Source: Archilochus colubris | Lineage: Eukaryota; Chordata; Aves; Apodiformes; Trochilidae | NCBI GenBank assembly: GCA_023079485.1 | Contig: CM041084.1 | Span: 120,388,467 to 120,452,466, forward strand | DNA length: 64,000 bases | Reading direction: 5' to 3' | Shown: one piece after another, positions 13,331 to 24,961 of the stretch | Layout of the letters: the number at the start of each line of letters is the position of its first letter | Position numbering within the stretch: the first letter of the stretch is position 1 | Program-made: the position numbers and the translations under genes | The notes under the pieces: model-generated | Seen by the model: only the letters and a program-made list of their open reading frames with translations | Database searches by the model: none | What the model was told of the DNA's origin: nothing

Positions 13331-16300
13331 TTTTCTACTGATTTCATTAGTCTTTGAGTGGCCAAATATTTTTCAGTTCTGGGCCTTAAGTATATAACAC
13401 CTGAAAAAAATCTTTCTCCTTTTTTCACTTTTTTAAGTGAATTCTACAATGAATGTTTCTCTGTGTCCCCCAGTGAACTCCATGATTCATGTTTCTTCCT
13501 TCTCAGCAGCAACTCACGTATTTTGGATTCAGTCCCACTTGGTTCATCAGAATGATTTTTTTCACATTTTCCCTGTTTAATTATATAACACCACTTTAGT
13601 TCAATTTGTGCAAACATCCTTTGGACTTGTTACAATTTGATTTTCTGTCAAGAATAGTTCCAAAGAAGAGAAAATGATGGGCAGAGGAGATGATGATGGT
13701 ATATATCTTATTTGCAATTCTAATAACAGCTTTGTGAATTTGAACACGTTAGTAAAGAGCACTTCACTCAAGTGCACATTAATGCAGAACTTGCTAAACA
13801 TGCCTAAGAATAATGCTACTCCAATCTGGGCAAATTAGACGGATAACATCATTTGCAGCAGTTGTTAATTATGTATCAGCTGCAGTCACAGCATAATTCT
13901 GTTAATTGCTTATCACCCTAAGGTTAACTTTCTGTCATTTATATGTGTTTAATTCATACTTAAAATAACACACTTAATATTGTTCACTGACCACTTTAAG
14001 AAAAAATACTCATGATGCAAATATTCAGCAACATAAGAAGAGATCTCCTGAGTTACCAGCTCAGCTGATGTCACCACCCCATATAATACCTTACATAAAT
14101 TTCTCTCCATGTCTTAAAACCAGATAGGTTCCTCACCTCAGCTGCCTCATGAAGGTTTGTTACAATGCCATAACCCTGTCATGTTTAGAAGCCTTCCACT
14201 TGCCAGCCTTTCCTCTTATGGCAGTATTGCTTTATTGCCTAAATACTTCTTTTTTCTTCCTAGTGCTGACCCTGCATCATTTGTAAGTAGAATAAGCTCT
14301 CACTTTGCACTTTCCTGAGATGGGCAAACCAATTCCTTTTAGGCACCTTCTGTAAAGTGTACATTCTTGTGCCCCGAATGTGGCTGTACCCTGAATGGGG
14401 TAGTTCTTAACACCCTGCTTGTGCAGATGGATGGTGAAATGCTGTTCCCTGTTGGATGAATGACAGCAGAAAGTGTAGGTGAGTTCTGATGGCTCTGTGC
14501 AACATGTCCAGAAGTTGGAAGCAACTGGCTGATTTCTTATTCTGGCTAAGTGTATAAATATGGCAGTATTTTAATGAAATCTGCTTGAGACAGCTAGTTT
14601 ATCTTTGCAAACAAAGTCCATCATGTTAACTTAATCTATGTATACCTAAAAAAAATAAGAGAATGCTGTAGTGATTGAGCCAGGAGAGGCTAGACTGGCT
14701 GGAGAGACCGTCTGCTGAGAAGTATCAAGGGGTTTGGTAGCAGTGTGCTCCTCAGACCAAAGGGGACACACTTTGCTACAGTAGTATGTTAGTCACTTTA
14801 ACTCTCTTCAGTCCCAGAAGTTAGCAAAGAACCCAATGTCCTGGTTCACCTCTTTGCTTTTCACTAAATGAAAAATATTACTTAACTTATGTCAAATACA
14901 ACTGCTTGCAACAAATATATTGCCTTCCTATCTTTTTTAGGATTTAGTGATTCTGAAGAGTTTGAGATTTTAAACTTACTAATTCTACCACTCTTCCTAG
15001 GAATGCCAAGCTAGGCATGGTTGGATTTTATTTTTTTTTAAATATATTTTTATCTGTTCTTCAAAGACAACAATACACACCAATGCTGTAGCTTTTTTAT
15101 ATCTTTTTCCCCCAAGAGCACAATGCAAATCAAATTAGATAAGCCACATCAGTCTTAAATTAGAAAATATTTATCATGTTTCCTATCCCTAAAATTTAAT
15201 ACATGTCAAAAAAGCATAATAAGTTTCAGTGTTTTAGTTGTACTTATTCAAAAGCTCATGTAAGGCCAAGTTTTAGCACATTGTCACATTTTTATTAAAC
15301 CAATCAGGACATTCACTTTGAACAGGCAGTGTTAATATTCTCTTTGGTGCAGCAATTGCACTGTTGCTTCTGGGTCAAATAGTCTGCTACAGTAGTGCCT
15401 CTAGCTCCAGACTTTACATTACCTAAAAAAGAAAATCGTGTTACCTGTATTTTTTTCCTTCATCTGCAGATTCAGAAAGTTTTCAAATGACTAATTTGTT
15501 GTGCATGTAATAAAACCTTAACATTAATGTCTAGGATACACCCACTAGTTACTTTTCATCACCTGTCTGAGTGAAGTCATCTTTGTTTCCTTGCATGCTA
15601 CCACTACTGACTCAGCCTTTCTGGCTCCAAAATAAAGTTGTTCTGTGGTTCTTTCCGTTTCCTGCTGTAATTTAGCTTTGTTTTGGAAGCTGAAGGACTA
15701 ATTTTTCACAGGAAGCAACTTTTGCTATTCCTCACAAATCAGCTAGGAATATTCAAATGCTAATGTATTTTAAATGCTGATGTATTTACAAAGCTTACTG
15801 ATCAAAAGCAGACTGTCACCTTAGATATATTCTTAGAAAATGTCTCATTAAAACAATCTTACTTGGAAGGTGGATCAGTTTTAGGGAGTGAGTGTTGCCA
15901 GTAGAGAGTACTCTGATTTCTACAGAGTACAGTTTACAGTTGCCTTATCTCAGATGCAAATATGTCTATCTTTTCCACATTGTTTTGAAAAATCACCAAA
16001 ATGTTGGAATGCAGCACTTTTGTGTAGACCTGAAAATAAAGAGAAGTTTAGCTGTGATTTCTCCTTTTGTTCAACACAGACTTTGTTAATGCAGCCTGAT
16101 TGGTAATGGAAAGTTGTTCCTGTGGCTGTATCTACACTGTGGGTTAAGTTTATCACAGTCCTGGCCCTAGGAGATGCACCTGAACACTGTTCCAGCAGAG
16201 TAGGGAAGTGACCTGTGTCCCTTACATGTCTTATATTTTTGGTTCCCCAGCCAAAGCAGGTATCAGCCAGGCTCTGAGCTTGTATTCATACTTGGTGTAC

Positions 16301-19300
16301 CTTCTGAAGGAAATTACAGAGGCTTGTCCTCCAGTCAGAGAGATTCTGAGTACCTGTTCATAACCCAGGACTGAAGGTGAGACAGGAAAGCCCTCCTGCA
16401 TTTAGATACAGTAGCTTAACATTTGCTTTTTCACTTTCTCTTATTAGAAATGTTCTTCATCTATCTTATTTTTGGGTTATAATACATGTACCACCATTTT
16501 TATGAGACACAGAGATACCTGGGTCTGATTCTGCTGATCCTCACTGAGTATAGTGTTCATCATTTAATGATTACACACATTAAGTTGGCTGACTCTCTTC
16601 CTTAAGCTCCACCCCTCTGAAACATGGCTTAAGCTGGAGCAAACATCCATTATGGGATCTAGGAGTGTAAAAATATTTACTTTTTTTTTTCTTTGAGTGT
16701 CATAAAAAGTTGTTGTTTTGTTTTGTTTTCTGGCATGTATAGCTGTAATTGGTGAGGTATATGAGGTATATATTTCTCAGTTTTGAGAAAAGTGTTTAGG
16801 TGGATAGTGCAGGTTTCCATCTGAGGTCTCCACCTTCATCTCTCCTCTGTTGTGTGGGGAGTCATTCAGATAGATTCACCTCACCTGACTCAGTGTCTGC
16901 TGTATTTGAGTGAACACTTTTGTTAGGCAACCAGTGCTAAGAAATGGGTGTTTTGAGGGGTGATTCAGTTAAGCCTTCTGTTAAAGGACAGGTTTAGTGA
17001 ATCTGTTTAGAAGTCCCTGTTTCTGATCATTGTATACAAAGGGAGTTAGGCACCTAGTTTGCATGAAGATATCTGTATTGTAGGCATGTGGTCTCAAATG
17101 CCATAAACACTATCTTTAGTTGTCCTTTGCCTCAGTTCTCTGTTCATATAAAGAGAGATATAGTTTGGCCCTCTCTCGCAGGCATGGAGATAATGTTACT
17201 TCATGGTTCTCTGATAAAATGATGGAGTTTGCCTATATGAATACATTAAAAACAAGGTATATGGCCACCTGAATATTGCTCATATCCAGACCCACCCAGA
17301 CATGGCTGTTACCTCTAACATTTAAGGTAGAACTGATAAGTAGCCTACACTACTGTATCTGCACACAACTTCAGGCTGGATCTTGAGGATCTGAATTGTG
17401 AGTTTACTTGCAACTGCACCTGTGACTATCTTTCAAAGTTTTCTCTAACCTGATCTTAAGATAGTGTTTATGTAGAACTTCATAGGACTGCTTCTCTCAT
17501 AGTTGCCATGCCTGTGATTTTTTTTCTGCTCAGCTTGATCAGTGTTCTGGCTTTATTAATCAGGGAGATGCAGCCCGCTTTATTCTTTGAATATTTATCA
17601 TCAACTTTTAAAAGGGATTTTTAATTTTGAACTTAATAAAATTCTTGTTAAAAATATCTTGGAAGAATATATGTCTATTCCCACCTGTAAGCACACAAAG
17701 CATGTGTTCAAATGAAAAGATAACTAGTGGCCCATTGCAGATTGGATCAGCATGTGGACAACAAAGAACAGACTTAAGCTCCTTCTCCAGGTTGTACCAT
17801 TTTATGTACAACTGGGATTGGATTTTTTTTCCTTGCACTTACTACAGTGATGATTCCTCTGCTCAAATAGACATCAGCAATCCAGAGCCTTCCCAATTCT
17901 TAGGACAGCCCTGGTGTTTCTATTTTCAAGAAGATACTGCTGTTTGTTTGCTCAAATCAATAATCTTTTTCTTCGCATAGGGAAGTCAGTATAATAATTT
18001 AATGTGAAATTTCTTGGTTTATGACTGAGGGTAATGGTTTCTTTGGCCTAATTTGGGGTTTTAGAAGCTTGGTATGGTTGGGTTTGGTACATTTTACAAG
18101 CTAGATTTTCAGCAGTACTGAATCCCATCATACATGATTGTTCTCAGAATAAAAGAATCCCTTGGAAATCAGGGTATTTTAAATGCATGCTCTCCATGCA
18201 TTGGTTGTCAAAAAAATCTTTGTACTTATTTGATGCTTAAAATCAAGATTTGGTTTTTTTGTTTGGTTGGCTTGGTTTGGTTGGTTGTTTGCTTTTTTAC
18301 TTTAAAGAGCAGATGCAAATATTAGAACAGGATATATGCCTTTATGCTTTCGTGTTCCATTTGGGTAGTCTTTTGAATTTTCTGTATCTTTGCCACAAGT
18401 TCAGTTTAAACTTGCAGTCTTTAACACACTCTTAACTGATTTTTGTAACAGTAAAAATGAGGGAAGTCAAGCTAAGCATAACCACACCAATGTCTTGGAA
18501 GAGTTAAGCCAAGTGTGTTGACACAACGTTCTTTCTACAGGAATGTGATGAGTCAGTTTAGACTCTAGTTAAAATTTTTAATTTTAGACAGAGTAACTGA
18601 GAATAATGGGACTTGTCTGATTGTTCAGTTATTTAATTGGTTTTTTACGTAGGAGCAAGAGTTACAGAGTCACTAGCATTACTAGAGACTAGATCATGGA
18701 CAGAAGTGTACTGAGTTTGCTTTGAACTGTTATGTAGAATATTGTAACTCAGTCACAAGCAGAGAGGACAGAAAATAAGAAGACTTACTGCAACTAATTC
18801 ATCACACAGAAAAGAAAGACTCTAGGCAAGCTGAAAAAAACCTCCAAACAAATCTTACCTTGATACTGGTTAACCTTTATTTGAACTCTTTTATTGTGTA
18901 TGACAAAGACATGGGTTATGTGCATCTGTGAAAAAAATAAATATATTTATATCACATTATATGGTATTTCTCAAGATAAATGTGGATAAGTTGCAAGTTG
19001 AATTTATCTAACTGGCCTTATAAAACATTGTTTATGAGTAAGTTTGCATAAAAACCTGCCAAGAAGGCTAATTAACAAATTACTAATCACCTAAGGATGA
19101 CTTAACAGGAGTTTTTAGTTTTGCTTATCAATATTATGATGTTTTGGGTTTATCTTACACATGAACTCTTTCCTCTTTTCTCATTTCATTCTGTTCTCCA
19201 GGACAAGTCTTTGATTAATTTTCCTGTGTGTGTCTGAAAATAATAAGTTACCTGATCTAAGGAAATAATTAACAAGTAACTTCAGCCATTGAATGGTAGC

Positions 19301-19997
19301 TTAGCAAATCTCACTGCAAAACTCTATGATACAAAAATCCTTTAAGCCCTCTAAACAGCGAACACTTAATGGCTATTGTGAATTTTGAAGAATAAAATCA
19401 ACTAAAGAATATTCAGTTAAAATAGAAATGCAAAATACTAAAATTTCCCAAATTTTAACTTGCATACCTTACTGTAAACCTTATCTGATGCTGTGTAAAA
19501 TGCAAAAGCATCCTGGTTTTTACCTTACTCCTAATGAAAATGCACAATTTTTGAATACTGCCTGCTATACCCAGATAGGGTTTACCAAATTTACTGTTAA
19601 TCTAAACACAAAACAAGAACAGGAATGGATTGAAGTGGCAAAATGCAGATTTTCTACTAGGTGCACATAACATGTCAAGAATGACTGGGATCCAGTATGT
19701 AGGAGGAAGAGTTTCCCCCTGTCAAATCCATTTTTGTAGGTATGCTCCATGATAATTGAAGAGGTATATTCAGATGTCACAAAGCCGCCAAAAATAAATT
19801 CCTGTGTGTGCATATATACACATAAATGTGTACATGCAAACCAAGGTTTAAAATCTGTTGAACATTTGATATATAGTTTATACTGAGAAGTCCAGAAACA
19901 CTAAGAAGTCTGGGAAGTGTCAGTAGTCTTACATTTTCCATTGTCCCCCAGAAATTTAGAATAGCTGTGGAAGATTATGAAAGTTGAACTTAAAAAA
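13331..19997. other. Upstream intergenic DNA
   Basis: No supported gene. An open frame at 17627-17980 (117 codons) includes a good acceptor near 17847, but it has no usable donor and runs to a stop. Short GT-rich stretches occur at 16705-16730 and 18245-18300. Confidence 0.5.
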
Positions 19998-20046
19998 GTT
20001 GATCTTAAAGGTCTTTTCCAACCTGTATGATACTCTGATTCTACAG
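19998..20046 (+). mobile_element. CR1 LINE 3' terminal fragment
   Basis: The stretch 'gatcttaaaggtcttttccaac' followed by 'tgatactctgattcta' matches the last ~45 bp of CR1, including a decayed terminal octamer. Plus orientation, heavily truncated. Confidence 0.7.
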
Positions 20047-22492
20047 ATGTTGCAAAGTGTCCTGTGGAAAGCCTCCTAGAAGACCTAGATAAAAGAATAT
20101 AACTACTCAGTGTCTGAATATGTGTGTAATGGAAACAGGCTTAACTTAGATTTCCCACAAAGATTTGTACTTATGTTTCACCTGGAATGATTTGTTTCAG
20201 CTAATCTTACCACCTTGCCCGATTATGTGTGCTGGGAAAACCTGTTACTCAATTTTGGTACCGACTTGGCTTTTCTAGTGTTTTATATAAGCACAATATT
20301 TTTTAGGGCAAACTCAAAAGGAAGCTGCAAAGTGAAAAGGCAGAGAAGCATCTAGGTGCTATAAATTAACTTGGTAAAACTGATAGTGGATTCTAGGTTT
20401 GAGAAGTGCATATGAGATGGTGTCTTTTATCATCTTACTGAGCACAGTTGTTGTACCGTGCATCTATTCTCATGGTACACACACTGTTCTAAAAAATCCT
20501 TTAATATTAACCAGCTCAGAGGCAAGTTCATTCTTGTTTAGTTCTGCACGTCTTTTTTTTTTTTGGGGGGGGGGAAGGGTAACAACAATGTGAGAGACTT
20601 ACTGCAATGTCTTAGCATTGTAGAAGACTGTATCCATATTTCCATTATGGTATTTAGGTCTTAAGCACAAAAAGCTATTTTCCAAGAAATCAAAGAAGTT
20701 TGATAATATGTCTTTAGATTATATTACTCATTTTTAGATTTGATTCAACTAACATTCTCTAACTGTCTATGGAATAAGGTAATACCCCAGCAGTACAAAT
20801 CTCTTCATACCAAACACGTCACAATTTTATTTTTTAAGTACAAGCAAACATTTCCCAGTTATTACTCATGGGTCATTTCTGGAATACTTGGGGGTGGTGG
20901 CAGCAAAGCAGGTGACTGGCAGTGTTCTCCATGGCACTGAGGGTGGGTTACAGAAGAGAGACTCCCAGTCTCAGGTGTCACTTGGGTGTGTGCCTCTTTG
21001 AATGCCAAAGATGCACGGAAATTTGCATGCCACTTCCTGGGTATCAAGCTTTTGGCAAATATCTTTCTGACTTGGAGATCTTCAGGTGAGTTTACTGTAG
21101 TAAGGTGAGGTTCTGGCTCAGCTCATACCATTTCAGTAAGCTTGGTTAGTAGAGACTTCCTGCATGCCCTGTCTCACGTGTGCTAGCAAATGAGAGGAGA
21201 GGCATATCACATGTGTTTTATCCATCTATTGGGTAAATCTGCCAGCTTAATCACAAAACCAGGATGCCTTCCAAGCATGTCCACCACAACTCACTGTGCT
21301 TGCAAAACAAAGAAATACTGAGAGGATGTATTCCTTCCATAGAACACATGAAAGATAAGAAAAAAAAAAACATTCTAACTTTTAATAAAGACTTTCTTAC
21401 ATTGACCTACATTCCTTACCAAACTGGAATAATAAAAGGACATATTGCTGCTTATATATAAAAGTAAAAAATAGAAAACCAAAACTGTTTTCACTAGTCA
21501 TAGTAGTTCGAGATTTGTTTTCATTTTCCAGAAGACTTTTATGGAAATAACCTTGATTTTATTAGCTTGTGTTCTATTTTATACCACAATCATAAAGAAT
21601 TATTACATTTAATATGGAGGGCTGAACAATTAACAGAGTTAATAGTCTTAAAGATAAGATAGGAATGCTTTCTGTATGTGATTGTGTGGTCATAAAATTT
21701 AAAGAAAAAAAACAAACCACATGAACAGAACATTATTGTGTAGCTTTCTCTTTCTGCTCTGTTACTGCAAAAATAATTTTAAAAAATTGTTTTTCACTCA
21801 ACTTTACAGAATCACTCATCTGAAAGAAATATTTAGCAGTTTAACTATTTAAACAATTTTAATACTTCTGCTTACCTAAGGATTATATTTCTTGGCTGTC
21901 AGTAGCAGGTGAGTTATAATATGAAAGCACATCTTATACAACAAGATGTAAAGTCATTCAGAGTTTAAAAACGGTGCATGTGTTCAATATGAAAAGAAAT
22001 CTGTGGGGACACCTGAGTACCAGGGAACATTATAAAGCTTGGGCTGACATGGGACCAAAAGGTGTTCATCATTAGCTTTTCCTCAACTGCTCTAATCTAC
22101 CTAAAAATATTAATATTTTACAGTAGTCACTTAGGATACATTAATTGTTTATTATTTACTCTGTGATGCAAAAAAATCACCCGGAAAGTAGATTTTTATG
22201 AATGCAAGATTTGAATGTAAGAAATTTCCTTAGCAAAACATGGAATAATAGTACAAAGAATGACTTTCCTATAGTGTACATTTTTTCCATATTAAAAAAT
22301 CAATTGAAACGAGTTTTTCTGTGACAGAAGTATGAAGGGTCAATTCATTCCCTCTCTTTAGTAGTCACAGAGGGGCCTGCTTTGGCAGCACTGAAGAAGT
22401 TCTGCTAACAGCATTGGGAATAGCAGTATTTGAACATGTCATACATGATATCTTCCATCTTACATTCATTCCTTTATTTTAAAGTTACTCAG
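20047..22492. other. Upstream intergenic DNA
   Basis: No supported gene or transposon. It contains a T13G10 junction at 20552-20574 and ordinary AT-rich sequence. Confidence 0.5.
20552..20574. repeat. Homopolymer junction T13-G10
   Basis: Thirteen T directly followed by ten G. The G run stands out in this G-poor sequence. Its length may be unreliable in the assembly. Confidence 0.85.
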
Positions 22493-22621
22493 ATGCCAGA
22501 ACGTTGTGAGGACTGGAGTTCTGAAATAAAACTGTTCTGTTTGTGCAGAATACAATTTTGGTATGAAAAAGAGATTATATATCAAAAATCTTATCAAAAC
22601 TTTTGCACTAGGAAACAAAAG
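22493..22621 (+). CDS. Candidate internal exon, protein not recognised
   Basis: Bounded by an acceptor with a T-rich tract (ttcctttattttaaagttactcag) and a donor AAAAG|GTAATT. Open for exactly 43 codons, phase 0 in and phase 0 out, beginning MPERCEDWSSEIKLF and ending YQNFCTRKQK. I recognise no domain. Its entry phase fits the exit phase of the candidate at 9042-9181, and its exit phase fits the entry phase of the one at 52864-52950. Many open frames exist in this AT-rich DNA, so this is suggestive only. Confidence 0.2.
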
Positions 22622-24639
22622 GTAATTCTAGTTAACATGTAAACCTTTGTATATTATTTTAATAGCACAGGTAATGTAATGAGACATTTGTTATGTAACT
22701 AGTACCTCGTTAAAGCAAACACTATACAAATACAACATATTATTGTAGCAAATTCAGCAAATTATGCTGCTGAAGAAACTTTTCAAAATGAGCCATTAGA
22801 TAGCATAAAATTATTCAATTGTGTGATGAAAGTAGTTTTCCTAAATGAATACAGTCTATTAGCAAATAGCTTTTCATCAATCTTAATTTGCAAACATACT
22901 TTGTAATTTAAAAAATTAATTAAATTTTTAATTTAAATTAAATTAATTTTAAAAATTTAAAACTAATTAAAAATTAAAATTTAAAAAATAATTAAATTAA
23001 TTAACAAATTAAATATAAAAAATAGTTACAGTGAAAGACAGTGAAACTTTATACACTCTCATCACAGAGAAATGATACTTTGAGCAGAACTTCTCCTGTG
23101 ACTTTTGGCATGAAATATTTGAACATTTCATATAAATAAATTTTCAGTCATAAATCTTACCAAATTTCCATATATTATTTCTCTTTTTCCTTATTGTACA
23201 GAGAGTATTTGCAGTTACACTGGTCATTAATGAATGGGCCTTTTCTAAACAGCAACTTTTGCATGTTTTTCATGTGTCATTGAATACAATAATGGATGGG
23301 TGGTTTAAAGGAGAAGGATTAGCAATTGACTGAAAAGAGCAGCCCCTCTGGATACTTTCCAAAATCTGCAGAGGGTGCTGGATGTTGTGATCTTTGAGTT
23401 CTTTCCCAGCAATGACAAGCAGTAACACCATTGTAAATACTTTTTGGTTTGGGGATAGCTCTGTGATAGCCAGAGTAGAATTCTCTACAGAAGAGTAGCT
23501 ACTGTCAGAATTAGGAGACTGAACTACACTGGGTCTCAGGGGGACAACTGGCCTGAGACTCCATCTGAATGTCCACAAGCCCACGGGATGATTTGTGCCT
23601 CTCAGGTTGCCCTAGGAACTTGGAAATGAGCAGGATGAATACTGGAATGCTTTTTTCTAGGCCTTTTCCTGTCATTTTTCATTTTTCATCAGTAGTGTGT
23701 CATTGATTACTTTTCTTTTTGATGAAGGTTTTTATGGTGCCATTTTGCAGCTACTTTTACTGAACAGCAACTGCAGCCACTTTTTCCGTCCAAATGGGCA
23801 TTTCAATGTTTTATATGTTGTTATTGGCTCTTGTTAAACATAAACTGGACAGTCAGCAGGGGTAGTCTTCTGTGAAGAATTTTTTGAGAAGTCATAACAT
23901 TTGAAATTCTGTTATCCAAAATCAAAAAGCACCCAGTTAGCAAATGAAATACAGCTATCTTTTGCACAGATTAAAGGGAAATTACATTTCCAGGAGTTGT
24001 TTTAATTAGATATGTAAATGCCATGTCCACCACCTGATTTACCCAGAAGTTCTTTTCAGAGAAGCTGGATGTTTTTTTCCCCTGTACATCTTGATGGTCC
24101 TTGAAAACAAGATGCTGCCATCACATCTTGTGTGAAGATGAGTTAGATTAAGAAGCCACCTCATGGAATTGTCCAAGGTCCAGTGCCTAGAGCCATGGCA
24201 GCGACACAAAATATGAAGGGAATCTATAAAGTGTTCTTTCTTGCTGCTGAGCTTATGGCGCTTGAAGCCTTGGCTAGAAATGCCTACACGGCCAGTTCAT
24301 TAAAGAACACTCACAGCTGTGGGAGGATTTGAAGCTGTCTTTTAAAATACAATCATCTTTTAAAATATGATCGCATCATTTTGGGTGTGAGGATAGTCCA
24401 TAGTCATATCATACTTCCTTATTGCTCTGAAGAGACAGAGGAAAATGGTGGATGAACCTATGGTCATTTTGCATAGAAAAAACAGAGTGGTTTGTTCAGT
24501 ACTGTTTATACCACACAGCAACAACAGTGCGTGTAGCAGGGCAGAGGAGATCGGAAGCTTGCTGCACGTCCTTGGGTTCACTCAAGAACAGGAATCAGTA
24601 CAGCTCCTGATAAGGTTATTCCATAAAACATTCCAGGAT
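22622..24639. other. Intergenic DNA upstream of HNF4G
   Basis: Holds the A/T-only tract at 22904-23023 and otherwise unremarkable DNA. From about 24450 to 24600 the sequence becomes richer in GC and CpG than its surroundings and may belong to the HNF4G promoter or a 5' untranslated exon. No upstream splice donor was identified with confidence. Confidence 0.45.
22904..23023. repeat. A/T-only low-complexity tract
   Basis: About 120 bp made of A and T with only single C interruptions at 22963 and 23005. It is built from AATTAA / TTTAAATT words, is largely self-complementary, and could extrude hairpins or act as a matrix-attachment-type region. Confidence 0.85.
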
Positions 24640-24843
24640 TATCAGAAAAGTTTCAGTGTATCATAAAAAGAAAAAAAAAACCAAACCCAACAGTTAGAAT
24701 ATAGCATGCAGAAGCAGTTTTCCAGCTCCTCCCATTGCAGCACTTAAGTGACACATTTATAGTTAACTTTGGATTATCAATCACTGTGAAACAGAATGGG
24801 AAGGCTGTACATTTGAGCAGCATTTTCACCGGTTTTACATTCA
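24640..24843 (+). promoter_or_regulatory. Probable HNF4G promoter / 5'UTR region
   Basis: This is the DNA directly upstream of the first HNF4G coding exon. It contains a TATA-like TTTATAG at about 24756-24764 followed by 'gttaactttggattatcaat', in which GTTAAC resembles an HNF1 half-site. The same relative position in HNF4A (P1 promoter) is HNF1-responsive in liver-type cells; that is known for the paralogue and only inferred here. The transcription start cannot be read from sequence alone. Confidence 0.3.
24796..24816 (+). other. Possible upstream ORF in HNF4G leader
   Basis: A six-codon frame (MGRLYI, stop TGA) lies 27 bp before the first in-frame HNF4G ATG. If transcription starts upstream of 24796 it would be translated before the main frame and could reduce initiation. 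It depends on the unknown transcription start. Confidence 0.3.
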
Positions 24844-24846
24844 ATG

Positions 24847-24961
24847 ATGAGGCTCTCAGAACCAATACTAGACATGGAAATGGCAAACTACAGCGAAGTT
24901 TTAGATCCGACATACACAGCGCTGGAGTTTGAAACAATGCAGATTCTGTATAATGGCAATG
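24847..24961 (+). CDS. HNF4G: HNF4G coding exon 1 (A/B domain, AF-1)
   Basis: Codes [10 protein letters not shown] then [20 protein letters not shown] and ILYNGN, ending in phase 1 before a strong donor (G|GTGAGT). The acidic and aromatic composition matches the HNF4 AF-1 segment. The frame is open back to a TGA at 24814-24816, so translation cannot start further upstream in this exon. In HNF4A this exon is the P1-specific first exon. Confidence 0.93.

Noticed and set aside
17627..17980. 117-codon frame with a good acceptor near 17847
   Set aside because: No usable donor before its stop, no recognisable domain, and only one exon-like edge.
1..24000. 3' end of the neighbour expected upstream (CRISPLD1 in other vertebrates)
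   Set aside because: No CAP or LCCL-domain coding sequence or recognisable 3'UTR was seen; the neighbour must lie outside the window.
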